9,125 bases of DNA, taken from positions 1 to 9,125 of the forward strand of contig JABDPL010000194.1 of NCBI GenBank assembly GCA_013042825.1. Direction: 5' to 3'. Under the pieces are notes generated by a model that saw nothing but the letters and a program-made list of their open reading frames with translations, had not been told where the DNA came from and made no database searches. This stretch comes from Flavobacteriaceae bacterium (lineage in GTDB: Bacteria > Bacteroidota > Bacteroidia > Flavobacteriales > Flavobacteriaceae). This document shows positions 1 to 6,658 of this stretch, one piece after another (position 1 is the first letter of the stretch; the number at the start of each line of letters is the position of its first letter). The position numbers were made by a program, and so were the translations under genes.

Positions 1-239
1 TTTCTTAGAATAGCATACACCTGGATCCCAAAACCGATCAGCACCAGTGCAGGTGCCAGGCGAATGCGCCTGAAATTGAAGATTTCCGGATTAAATACAT
101 CTGGATCGTCACTTCCGCCCCCCGCCATAAGAATAAAACCAAGTGCGATGAAACCCAAACCGATAAACATCCATTTATAATTCTCCCTTCCGAAGATGAA
201 GGATTCCCTTGACTCTTGTTTTCTTTTCTGTTCTCCCAA
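1..239 (-). CDS. DUF3098 small two-TM membrane protein (3' end beyond window)
   Basis: I read this gene directly from the reverse strand. It begins at a TTG (239-237) and stays open to the left edge, giving 79 residues; from memory the family is about 80 long, so only the last few residues should be missing. The protein has a short charged N-terminus, a FGRENYKWM block (16-24), a first membrane segment (about 23-39), a conserved GGGSDDPDVFNPEIF linker (40-54), RRIRLAP (57-63) and a second membrane segment (about 61-78). This pattern is that of DUF3098, an inner-membrane family of unknown function that in Bacteroidota usually sits between ftsX and an undecaprenyl-diphosphatase gene. Here it lies 7 bases after the lipoprotein stop, so it should be co-transcribed with ftsX. 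The TTG start is chosen because it gives the usual family N-terminus; no nearby ATG or GTG in frame does. Confidence 0.85.
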   Translation of the reverse strand, partial: MGEQKRKQESRESFIFGRENYKWMFIGLGFIALGFILMAGGGSDDPDVFNPEIFNFRRIRLAPALVLIGFGIQVYAILR

Positions 240-246
240 AATATAT

Positions 247-597
247 CTAATCGAATTCAGTAAAAATTATATCGCCTTTTGCTTCAATCTGGGAGATGTG
301 TTCGGAAACAGCAAGACCTCCCATGATCCTGGCTAAGTGCAAAGTAACGGATTTATTCAGAATGGCGTTGTTAAGATCAATTAAATTCAATCCCTGCTGC
401 AGGCCACGGTTAATGTAAAAGTGATCGCCATTCTCACTATGAACTGCGATGTCGTATGACGAGCCTTCCGTTATTCTGATGATCCTGGAATCAACGATCT
501 CGCAATCCTCAGGTCCGGGCTTATCAATAACACAGGAGCAAAGCAATATTAAGATTCCAAAACCGCCTGAAATTGAGAAAATGGATTTTACAGCCAT
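247..597 (-). CDS. Small predicted lipoprotein of unknown function, between ftsX and DUF3098
   Basis: This encodes 116 residues. The N-terminus is a lipoprotein signal: K4, a hydrophobic stretch (about 9-20), and a lipobox LCSC (19-22), so Cys22 is the likely lipidated residue after signal peptidase II cleavage. Residues VID follow the cysteine, giving no clear retention signal. The mature domain of about 95 residues has a further Cys32, a YINRGLQQG segment (about 61-69) and an acidic end, IIFTEFD. I recognise the general look of small uncharacterised Bacteroidota lipoproteins with a YINRG-like motif, but I know no function. The gene starts 19 bases after the ftsX stop and ends 7 bases before the DUF3098 start, all on one strand, so one operon is likely. 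The ATG lacks a Shine-Dalgarno sequence, which is usual in this phylum. A role near the division or peptidoglycan machinery is inferred from position only. Confidence 0.8.
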   Translation of the reverse strand: MAVKSIFSISGGFGILILLCSCVIDKPGPEDCEIVDSRIIRITEGSSYDIAVHSENGDHFYINRGLQQGLNLIDLNNAILNKSVTLHLARIMGGLAVSEHISQIEAKGDIIFTEFD

Positions 598-616
598 AAT
601 TTATCGCTGTTGAATA

Positions 617-1495
617 TTAATAATACAGACGTTCAGTCTTTAAATTTAGAAAACGCTGTGTGGCAAAATAGGTGCTGATCCATGAGATAAGAACCCCAAG
701 CAAAAATATGGTGATAAACAAACCTCCCAATAAAATGGGTTTCTGTAAAAGGTTTAATTCCGGGAAAGTCTGATCTACGTAGTACAGCACGACGGCCATG
801 CCGATCATGGCAACAATGGCACCGATTATTCCAAGGCGTACACTTCTAAAAATGAAGGGCCTTCGTATAAATCGTTTGGTTGCCCCAACCATCTGCATGG
901 TTTTAATGATGAATCGCTTGGAGTAAACGGCCAGCCTGATCGAACTGTTGATCAAAAGAACAGCGATAACAGTAAATACAGCACTTATAACCAACACCCA
1001 AAAACTAATGCGCCTCACATTGCTATTCATGACAGCTACCAGATCTTTGTCGTAGCGCACATCTTCAACATAGGATTTTGTAATGGTGGCACTGGCTATT
1101 TCATCAAGCTTTTCTTCGGTTACGAAATCGGCCTTCAAATTGACTTCGATGGAATTCTGCAAAGGGTTGTAACCCACGTCATCAAGGAAATCATCACCGT
1201 ATTCACCCTTCATGAACTCGGCGGCCTCATCTTTTGAAACATATCGGGTCTCTTTGATAAAACTCGACAGCGAAAGACTTTTCTGCAATTGAGCGATCTC
1301 TACCGGCTTGGCTGAATCGTTCAGATAAATGGTCATGACCACCCGTTCCTTGAAATTATCGGATATGGTTTTGGCATTTAAAACCAACATGCCCAAAATC
1401 CCGAGCAGGAATAAAACAAGAGCGATACTTAAAACTACTGAGAAATAGGAGGAGAGCAGTCGCCTTTTCTGATGTCTTTCATATGCTGAACTCAT
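617..1495 (-). CDS. ftsX: Cell division protein FtsX (ABC-transporter-like permease)
   Basis: FtsX is the membrane partner of the ATPase FtsE; the complex relays ATP hydrolysis to control peptidoglycan hydrolases at the septum. The 292-residue protein has the FtsX layout: a short cytoplasmic N-terminus (AYERHQKRR), a first membrane segment (about 17-39), an extracytoplasmic domain (about 40-162, containing the MTIYLND strand), then three membrane segments (about 164-185, 221-240 and 254-275). The conserved cytoplasmic loop includes YSKRFIIKTMQMVGATKRFI (191-210) followed by RRPFIF. The ATG at 1495-1493 is chosen over an in-frame ATG at 1546 because it gives the normal N-terminus, has AAGG five bases upstream, and avoids an odd 17-residue extension into the divergent promoter region. 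ftsE is not adjacent, as I recall is usual in Bacteroidota. It is the first gene of a minus-strand operon with the lipoprotein and DUF3098. Confidence 0.95.
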   Translation of the reverse strand: MSSAYERHQKRRLLSSYFSVVLSIALVLFLLGILGMLVLNAKTISDNFKERVVMTIYLNDSAKPVEIAQLQKSLSLSSFIKETRYVSKDEAAEFMKGEYGDDFLDDVGYNPLQNSIEVNLKADFVTEEKLDEIASATITKSYVEDVRYDKDLVAVMNSNVRRISFWVLVISAVFTVIAVLLINSSIRLAVYSKRFIIKTMQMVGATKRFIRRPFIFRSVRLGIIGAIVAMIGMAVVLYYVDQTFPELNLLQKPILLGGLFITIFLLGVLISWISTYFATQRFLNLKTERLYY

Positions 1496-1560
1496 AGCAA
1501 CCTTATTGATGATGTAAAAATAAAAAAGTAAATTTATTCTACACATAATAACAGCTACTT
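1496..1560. promoter_or_regulatory. Divergent intergenic region between ftsX and the reductase gene
   Basis: This 65-base A/T-rich gap must hold promoters for both flanking genes. On the plus strand ATTG (1505-1508), 20 bases and TAAATTTA (1529-1536) resemble the Bacteroidota -33/-7 elements (TTTG / TAnnTTTG), with a mismatch in the last base of the -7 box; transcription would begin near 1541-1543. On the minus strand there is a TATTTTTA-like run but no matching -33 box, so the ftsX promoter is not resolved. Confidence 0.35.
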
Positions 1561-2496
1561 ATGAGAATTGTTGTTTTCGGCGCAGGAGGAGTTGGTGGGT
1601 TTTTTGGTGGAAAATTGGTTCAGGCAGGTCATGACGTGACCTTTGTTGCAAGAGGAAAGCACCTGGACGCCATTCAACAGAGAGGACTTCAGGTTAAAAG
1701 TATAAACGGGGATTTTAAAGTGGAGGCCAATGCAGTTGAATCCTTAGATGGCCACCAAAGTGCAGACCTTGTTTTGATTTCGGTTAAATCTTTGCAGCTG
1801 GAGGATGCCGCTGAGGCGATAAAGCCGGTGATGAATCGTGATACTTCTGTATTGCCTCTTCTGAATGGTGCAAATATCGCCGACAGATTATCTGAAATAA
1901 TACCTCCCGGACAGGTAGTGGCGGGATTATGCCGCATTGTAAGTCGCATTGAATCGCCGGGGGTCATCGACCATTTTGCTTTTAAAAAACCTGAGATCAT
2001 TTTCGGACTGTATGATGGACGCACAAACGCAAGGCTGAAGATGATCAAATCAATGTTTGATGCAGCGGGCATCGATAATAAATTATCAACGAACATCCGG
2101 CTCGATATCTGGAAAAAATTTCTTTTCATAACCATGGTTAGTGGTATGGGAGCATTAACGCGCAGTACATTCGGCCTGATGCGTGAGGACGAGCATATCA
2201 GAAGCCTTATTTACCAAACGGCAAGTGAGATCGTAAGTATTGCCAACAATATGGGCATCGGCCTGGATAACACCGATATTGAAAAAAGCTTTAAAGCTAT
2301 CGATGGAACGCTTTATGATACTACGGCATCAATGCAGCGGGATATTATGGCCGGACGGCCAAGTGAACTCGACAATTTCAACGGATACATTGTTCAAATG
2401 GGAAAGGAATTACATTTGAACACCCCAGTCAATTCCTTGATCTATCATTGCCTGTTTCCCCAGGAAAAACGAGCAAGAGAATTATCGAGCCAGTGA
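1561..2496 (+). CDS. Ketopantoate reductase family oxidoreductase (PanE/ApbA-like)
   Basis: The family reduces 2-dehydropantoate to pantoate with NADPH in pantothenate/CoA synthesis, but it contains many paralogues. The 311-residue protein has normal length, an N-terminal Rossmann domain with GAGGVG (7-12) and VARG (29-32), the LNG loop (101-103, N102), and the C-terminal helical domain with IWKKF (183-187; K186 matches E. coli catalytic Lys176), SMQRD (257-261) and PSELDNFNG (267-275; E269 matches Glu256). By my alignment the E. coli Asn180 position is Ile190, four residues after the lysine as expected, so one substrate-contacting residue is not conserved. True ketopantoate reductase is therefore possible but not assured, and I give no gene symbol. 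The ATG has no Shine-Dalgarno sequence. The gene is divergent from ftsX, and its 3' end overlaps the opposite-strand transporter gene by 15 bases. Confidence 0.88.
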   Translation: MRIVVFGAGGVGGFFGGKLVQAGHDVTFVARGKHLDAIQQRGLQVKSINGDFKVEANAVESLDGHQSADLVLISVKSLQLEDAAEAIKPVMNRDTSVLPLLNGANIADRLSEIIPPGQVVAGLCRIVSRIESPGVIDHFAFKKPEIIFGLYDGRTNARLKMIKSMFDAAGIDNKLSTNIRLDIWKKFLFITMVSGMGALTRSTFGLMREDEHIRSLIYQTASEIVSIANNMGIGLDNTDIEKSFKAIDGTLYDTTASMQRDIMAGRPSELDNFNGYIVQMGKELHLNTPVNSLIYHCLFPQEKRARELSSQ

Positions 2497-3399
2497 TAGT
2501 TTTGCGGGTCTGCTTATAAGGTAAACACCCCCGATTACCAGTATACAACTCAATACTTTAACCAGGGTTATGTCCTGGGCATATTGATCATTATTGAGCA
2601 GGTAGGCATAAACAGAAACCATGATGAAGCTAACGGCTGGTTGAAGATATACATAACTACTGCTTACCGAAGGCGACACGTAATTCAATGCATAGATATT
2701 GAATAAATATGCGAGGAATGTCGTTCCCACCACAACATAGATAACTGCCATGTATGTACTGGTATCAAATGCTGAAAAATCGGTTTGAAGTAGATCCCCT
2801 GCTCCAATTGGGATCACAAAGACCAATCCAAATAAGAACACCCAGCTTATAACCGTGAGTGCGTGATATTTTGCCATAAGTGGTTTCACCAGCACAAGAT
2901 AAAGGGCGTAGGAGGTGGTATTGATAAGGACGAAAACATTGCCCAGAAAGGAACTCGTCCCGCCAGAATCCTTGCCTACAGAAACCAGTAAAACCGCCCC
3001 TATACCGCCGATGACGAGTCCGGCTATTTTGTTGGTGGTAATCTTCTCTTTCAGAATGAGCATACTGAATATCAGGACCATAACAGGAATTGCTGTTATA
3101 ATGATGGATGCATCGATGGGTGAGGTCAGGTTTAAGCCGTTGAAAAAGAACATTTGGTTTGTTGCTACACCCAATAGACCACAAAGCAACAGGCGCAAGA
3201 GATCCTTTTTTTCAACTTTTTCCCGGATAAAGAATCGGATAATCCAGAACAAAAGAGAGGCCCCGATAATTCTGATCAGCACAAAAGCTGACGGTCCGAT
3301 TTTATCGGGCATTACTCCCTTGGCGATGAGATAATTTGCACCATAGATGAGATTAGCACCAAACAGGGCCAGATGCGCTGAAAGAATCTTATTTTTCAA
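2482..3399 (-). CDS. EamA/DMT-superfamily transporter (RhaT/YdcZ-like drug/metabolite exporter)
   Basis: This is an inner-membrane permease of 305 residues with the usual two-repeat, ten-segment EamA architecture: repeat one about 8-139 and repeat two about 152-296. Family features are GANLIYGANYLIAK near the start, a positively charged loop (FIREKVEKKD, 57-66), LKEKIT (116-121) closing repeat one, and SYVYLQPAVS (248-257) in repeat two. Relatives move amino acids, metabolites or drugs; the substrate cannot be told from sequence. The start is TTG (3399-3397): the reading frame is closed by a TGA nine bases upstream and the next ATG is residue 30, inside the first membrane region, so TTG is the only start that preserves the fold. 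The gene is divergent from leuS and convergent with the reductase gene, with overlapping 3' ends. Nothing suggests recent transfer. Confidence 0.92.
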   Translation of the reverse strand: MKNKILSAHLALFGANLIYGANYLIAKGVMPDKIGPSAFVLIRIIGASLLFWIIRFFIREKVEKKDLLRLLLCGLLGVATNQMFFFNGLNLTSPIDASIIITAIPVMVLIFSMLILKEKITTNKIAGLVIGGIGAVLLVSVGKDSGGTSSFLGNVFVLINTTSYALYLVLVKPLMAKYHALTVISWVFLFGLVFVIPIGAGDLLQTDFSAFDTSTYMAVIYVVVGTTFLAYLFNIYALNYVSPSVSSSYVYLQPAVSFIMVSVYAYLLNNDQYAQDITLVKVLSCILVIGGVYLISRPAKLSLAR

Positions 3400-3406
3400 T
3401 GGAAAT

Positions 3407-3436
3407 CAAATGATAGGAACAGTTTCGGAATCAAAA
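3407..3436 (-). promoter_or_regulatory. Weak candidate promoter for the EamA transporter gene
   Basis: Read on the minus strand, TTTTG (3436-3432) is followed after 16 bases by TATCATTTG (3415-3407). This resembles the Bacteroidota -33 and -7 elements, except that the -7 box has three rather than two bases between TA and TTTG. Transcription would start almost at the TTG codon, giving an extremely short leader. The imperfect -7 box keeps confidence low. Confidence 0.25.
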
Positions 3437-3443
3437 GTAAAGG

Positions 3444-3475
3444 TTTTTTGGTTCATACAATAAAACGTAAATTTG
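3444..3475 (+). promoter_or_regulatory. Predicted Bacteroidota-type promoter of leuS
   Basis: TTTTTTG (3444-3450) supplies a -33 TTTG and TAAATTTG (3468-3475) matches the -7 consensus TAnnTTTG exactly, with 17 bases between them, which is within the range I recall for this phylum. Transcription should begin around 3480-3483, leaving a leader of about 13-16 bases. There is no room for a T-box or leader peptide, so no attenuation control of leuS is visible. The box also excludes the upstream in-frame ATG at 3448 as the start codon. Confidence 0.65.
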
Positions 3476-3486
3476 TCGCTTCATAC

Positions 3487-3491
3487 AGAGG
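3487..3491 (+). promoter_or_regulatory. Shine-Dalgarno-like site that supports the leuS start
   Basis: AGAGG ends four bases before the ATG at 3496. Most genes in the window lack such a motif, so together with the promoter position it supports 3496 as the leuS start. The spacing is rather short. Confidence 0.4.
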
Positions 3492-3495
3492 TGTC

Positions 3496-6312
3496 ATGAG
3501 GTATAACTTTAACGAGATCGAACAGCGCTGGCAGGAGTATTGGGCAAGGAATCAAACCTTTAAGGCTGAGAACAATTCCGATAAACCCAAGTACTATGTC
3601 CTGGATATGTTTCCTTATCCCAGCGGGGCAGGTTTGCATGTAGGTCATCCGTTAGGATATATAGCTTCCGACATCTGTGCCCGTTACAAAAGGCACAAGG
3701 GATTTAACGTACTTCATCCCATGGGATATGATAGTTTTGGTTTGCCTGCTGAGCAATATGCTATCCAGACCGGTCAGCACCCGGCCATTACTACCGAAAA
3801 AAATATCAATACTTACAGGAGGCAGCTGGACCAGATCGGGTTTTCGTTCGATTGGTCAAGGGAGGTCAGGACGAGTGACCCGAAATATTATAAATGGACA
3901 CAGTGGGTGTTCATTCAGTTATTTGATTCCTGGTATAATCTTGATAGTGATACGGCAGAACCTGTAGCGGCTTTAGTCGAACGATTTCAGAAAAACGGGA
4001 ATTTAGATGTGCAGGCGGCCTGTGATGAAGATACACAGTCTTTCACCTCTGAAGATTGGCGAGCCTTTTCCGAGGAAAAACAGCAGAAAATACTGCTGAA
4101 GTACAGGTTGACTTACCTGGCTGAAACCGAGGTGAACTGGTGCCCTGAATTGGGCACAGTTCTGGCGAATGACGAGGTGGTTAATGGTGTTTCCGAAAGG
4201 GGCGGCCATCCGGTTATCAGGAAAAAGATGACTCAGTGGATCATGCGGATCACAGCCTATGCTGAGCGATTGCTGCAAGGACTCGAGAAGATCGACTGGC
4301 CCGAGTCATTAAAAGAAAGCCAGAGAAATTGGATTGGCAAATCTACCGGTGCCACTGTGCGTTTTAATTTAAAAGCGCATAATGATATCATCGAGGTTTT
4401 CACCACCAGGCCAGATACCCTTTTCGGCGTAAGCTTTATGACCCTGGCCCCGGAGCATAAATTGGTCAGGGAAATAACTACCGAAGGTCAACGGGCTGAA
4501 GTTGAGGCCTACATAGAAGCCACTTCAAGGAGAAGCGAACGCGACCGTATGGCTGATGTAAAAACGATTTCCGGGGTGTTTACGGGGGCCTATGCCCAGC
4601 ATCCATTCACTAAAAAACCAATCCCTATCTGGATCGGCGATTATGTCCTCGCGAGCTATGGAACTGGTGCAGTAATGGCCGTACCGTCGGGCGATCAGCG
4701 CGATTGGGATTTTGCCAGGCACTTCGGAATTGAGATTCCGAATATTTTTAAGGGTGTTGATATCAGTGAATCAGCGTTTGCCGATAAAGAAAATACCGTA
4801 ATAACAAACAGTGACTTTCTTGACGGTTTAAACTATAAACAGGCCGTTGCACGGGTGATAGAGGAATTGGAAGCAATAGGTCAGGGAGCAGGTAAAATCA
4901 ATTACAGGATCAGGGATGCGGTTTTTAGTCGCCAGCGTTACTGGGGAGAACCATTTCCCATCTACTATAAGAATGGTCTGCCACATTTAATCGGAGTTGA
5001 GCATTTGCCGTTGTTGCTGCCTGAAGTTGAAAAATATTTACCGACGGAAAGCGGCGAACCACCCCTGGGCAGGGCGAAGACCTGGGCCTGGGATATTGAA
5101 AAAAATGAAATTGTAAGCAATGAGTTAATCGATGGCGAGACTGTTTTCCCGTTGGAATTGAACACCATGCCGGGATGGGCGGGAAGCTCGCAGTATTTTA
5201 ACCGCTACATGGATTCGGGCAATGATGAAGCCATCTTTTCACAGGATGCCATTAACTACTGGCAACAGGTAGACCTTTACATCGGCGGAAGCGAGCATGC
5301 AACAGGGCATTTATTATACTCGAGGTTCTGGCAGAAATTCATGTATGATCGCGGTTATGTGCCGTTTGATGAATACGCGAAAAAACTGATCAACCAGGGG
5401 ATGATATTGGGGACCAGTGCATTTGCGCATCGCTTGGAAGGAGAAAATAAGTTTGTTTCGGCCGATATGATCAAGGATAAAACTACGCAACCCATACACG
5501 CTGATGTAAATATAGTAAACGCATCAGATGAATTAGACCTGGATGCATTTAAGACTTGGAGGCCTGAATTTGCCGATGCTGAATTTGAATTAAATACTGA
5601 AGGATCGTTTAAGGTTAGCCGGGATGTAGAAAAGATGTCAAAGTCTAAATACAATGTGGTCAACCCCGACGACATTATCGAACGCTACGGAGCAGACAGC
5701 CTGCGTATGTATGAGATGTTCCTCGGGCCGCTTGAGCAGTATAAGCCCTGGAATACCGCAGGGATCACCGGTGTGCATAGTTTCCTGAAAAAATTATGGC
5801 GATTGTACGCAGATGATAACGGACTCAGGGTTACCGATGTTGAACCTTCCAAAGACAATTTGAAAACACTGCACCGGACAATTAAAAAAGTGGAGGAGGA
5901 TATCGAAAATTTTTCATTCAATACCAGTGTTTCAAATTTTATGATCGCGGTAAATGAATTATCTGCTCAGAAATGTCATTGCCGGGCCATATTGGAGCCC
6001 TTGCTCATTTTGATTTCACCATATGCGCCGCATATTTCAGAGGAATTATGGAATCAGTTAGGGCATGAGAAAAGTATTGCCTATGAGGTGTTTCCCGAGT
6101 TCGATGCATCCTATCTAGTTGAATCGACCAAGACCTATCCTATTTCCTTTAACGGCAAGATGCGTTTTACCATGGAGCTTTCTTTGGACCTTTCAAAAGA
6201 GGAAATAGAAAAAGCTGTAATGGCACATGATAAAACTCAGGAGCAATTGTCGGGAAGGACGCCCAAGAAAGTCATAGTGGTTCCGGGTAAAATCGTGAAC
6301 ATCGTTGGGTAA
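3496..6312 (+). CDS. leuS: Leucyl-tRNA synthetase
   Basis: This cytoplasmic class Ia synthetase attaches leucine to tRNA-Leu. The 938-residue protein has the HIGH-type signature HVGH (48-51), the WCP motif (215-217), a CP1 editing domain (about 285-475) with TTRPDT (303-308) and GTGAVMAVPSGDQRDWDFA (389-407; D400 and D403 in the editing pocket), the SRQRYWGE block (478-485), KMSKS (713-717), and an anticodon-binding helical domain after about 760. It is longer than E. coli LeuRS (about 860). The main reasons are an insertion of roughly 55 residues (about 149-203) before the WCP motif and a longer leucine-specific region before KMSKS (about 645-705); I recall both as normal for Bacteroidota. 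The E. coli-type zinc cysteines are absent (GVSERGGHP, as in Bacillus), also normal. The ATG at 3496 gives the standard MRYNFNEIEQRW start. Its end overlaps the SemiSWEET gene by 8 bases. Confidence 0.98.
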   Translation: MRYNFNEIEQRWQEYWARNQTFKAENNSDKPKYYVLDMFPYPSGAGLHVGHPLGYIASDICARYKRHKGFNVLHPMGYDSFGLPAEQYAIQTGQHPAITTEKNINTYRRQLDQIGFSFDWSREVRTSDPKYYKWTQWVFIQLFDSWYNLDSDTAEPVAALVERFQKNGNLDVQAACDEDTQSFTSEDWRAFSEEKQQKILLKYRLTYLAETEVNWCPELGTVLANDEVVNGVSERGGHPVIRKKMTQWIMRITAYAERLLQGLEKIDWPESLKESQRNWIGKSTGATVRFNLKAHNDIIEVFTTRPDTLFGVSFMTLAPEHKLVREITTEGQRAEVEAYIEATSRRSERDRMADVKTISGVFTGAYAQHPFTKKPIPIWIGDYVLASYGTGAVMAVPSGDQRDWDFARHFGIEIPNIFKGVDISESAFADKENTVITNSDFLDGLNYKQAVARVIEELEAIGQGAGKINYRIRDAVFSRQRYWGEPFPIYYKNGLPHLIGVEHLPLLLPEVEKYLPTESGEPPLGRAKTWAWDIEKNEIVSNELIDGETVFPLELNTMPGWAGSSQYFNRYMDSGNDEAIFSQDAINYWQQVDLYIGGSEHATGHLLYSRFWQKFMYDRGYVPFDEYAKKLINQGMILGTSAFAHRLEGENKFVSADMIKDKTTQPIHADVNIVNASDELDLDAFKTWRPEFADAEFELNTEGSFKVSRDVEKMSKSKYNVVNPDDIIERYGADSLRMYEMFLGPLEQYKPWNTAGITGVHSFLKKLWRLYADDNGLRVTDVEPSKDNLKTLHRTIKKVEEDIENFSFNTSVSNFMIAVNELSAQKCHCRAILEPLLILISPYAPHISEELWNQLGHEKSIAYEVFPEFDASYLVESTKTYPISFNGKMRFTMELSLDLSKEEIEKAVMAHDKTQEQLSGRTPKKVIVVPGKIVNIVG

Positions 6313-6580
6313 TATCGATGGTATAGAGGTCATTGGTTTGATTGCAGCTGTACTGACTACTGCAGCCTTCCTTCCTCAGGTTTACCACACGCGTAAGTCG
6401 AAAGACGTTTCCGGGTTATCCTTTCCCATGTTGCTCATGTTTTTTGTGGGTGTGACCCTCTGGCTTATCTACGGCTTTTACAAGGATAGTCCGGCGCTTA
6501 TTTTTGCAAATTCAATAACCATTGTTTCGGTCTGCCTGCTCATAATCTTTAAGGTAAGATATCATAACCGGAAGCGCTGA
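6305..6580 (+). CDS. SemiSWEET (MtN3/PQ-loop) sugar transporter
   Basis: SemiSWEETs are three-helix membrane proteins that dimerise to form a passive sugar uniporter. The 91-residue protein has the family length and three membrane segments (about 7-25, 41-59 and 63-83). The PQ-loop motif FLPQV (22-26) lies at the end of the first helix, SGLSFPML follows, and the pocket residues W53 and N69 are spaced as the Trp48/Asn64 pair of Leptospira SemiSWEET. The C-terminus is basic (RYHNRKR). The start is TTG at 6305: an in-frame TGA lies at 6296-6298 and no ATG or GTG occurs before the second helix. The start lies inside the last codons of leuS (8-base overlap), so translation is probably coupled to leuS and the two are co-transcribed. 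No separate ribosome-binding site is visible. The substrate is unknown. Confidence 0.9.
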   Translation: MGNIDGIEVIGLIAAVLTTAAFLPQVYHTRKSKDVSGLSFPMLLMFFVGVTLWLIYGFYKDSPALIFANSITIVSVCLLIIFKVRYHNRKR

Positions 6581-6658
6581 AACCCGACAATTTGTCTTAA
6601 CAAAAGATTGGCGCATTTTTTGCCACAATTAAATTAATTTTAAAACAAAAATAAAATT
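6581..6658 (+). promoter_or_regulatory. A/T-rich gap between the SemiSWEET and metallopeptidase genes
   Basis: These 78 bases hold no clear terminator: only weak stems are seen, such as TTTGT/ACAAA around 6591-6604 and TGGC/GCCA around 6610-6625. A TTG (6608-6610), 19 bases and TAAATTAA (6630-6637) form at best a poor Bacteroidota promoter with two mismatches in the -7 box. The stretch before the ATG is A-rich, which favours initiation in this phylum. The metallopeptidase may be transcribed partly by read-through from leuS. Confidence 0.25.

Noticed and set aside
1496..1546. In-frame ATG at 1546 that would extend FtsX by 17 residues
   Set aside because: It reaches almost to the divergent gene start and adds an unusual N-terminus; the ATG at 1495 gives the usual FtsX start with AAGG upstream.
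1689..2135. 148-codon open frame on the minus strand within the reductase gene
   Set aside because: It is antisense to a well-supported KPR-family gene and has no coherent domain or start context.
2765..3334. Open frames of 139 codons on both strands within the EamA gene
   Set aside because: They overlap a clear ten-helix transporter, their translations lack recognisable features and have shadow-type composition; they are chance frames.
3448..3495. In-frame ATG at 3448 that would extend LeuRS by 16 residues
   Set aside because: The stretch overlaps the predicted -33/-7 boxes, the added residues are not typical of LeuRS, and the ATG at 3496 gives the normal N-terminus with AGAGG upstream.
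3677..5921. Several open frames of 61-106 codons, mostly antisense, within leuS
   Set aside because: All lie inside a continuous, fully motif-supported LeuRS frame and show no protein features of their own.
6581..6630. Possible terminator after the SemiSWEET gene
   Set aside because: The only stems are 4-5 base pairs, mostly A/T, and none is followed directly by a T-run in the right place.
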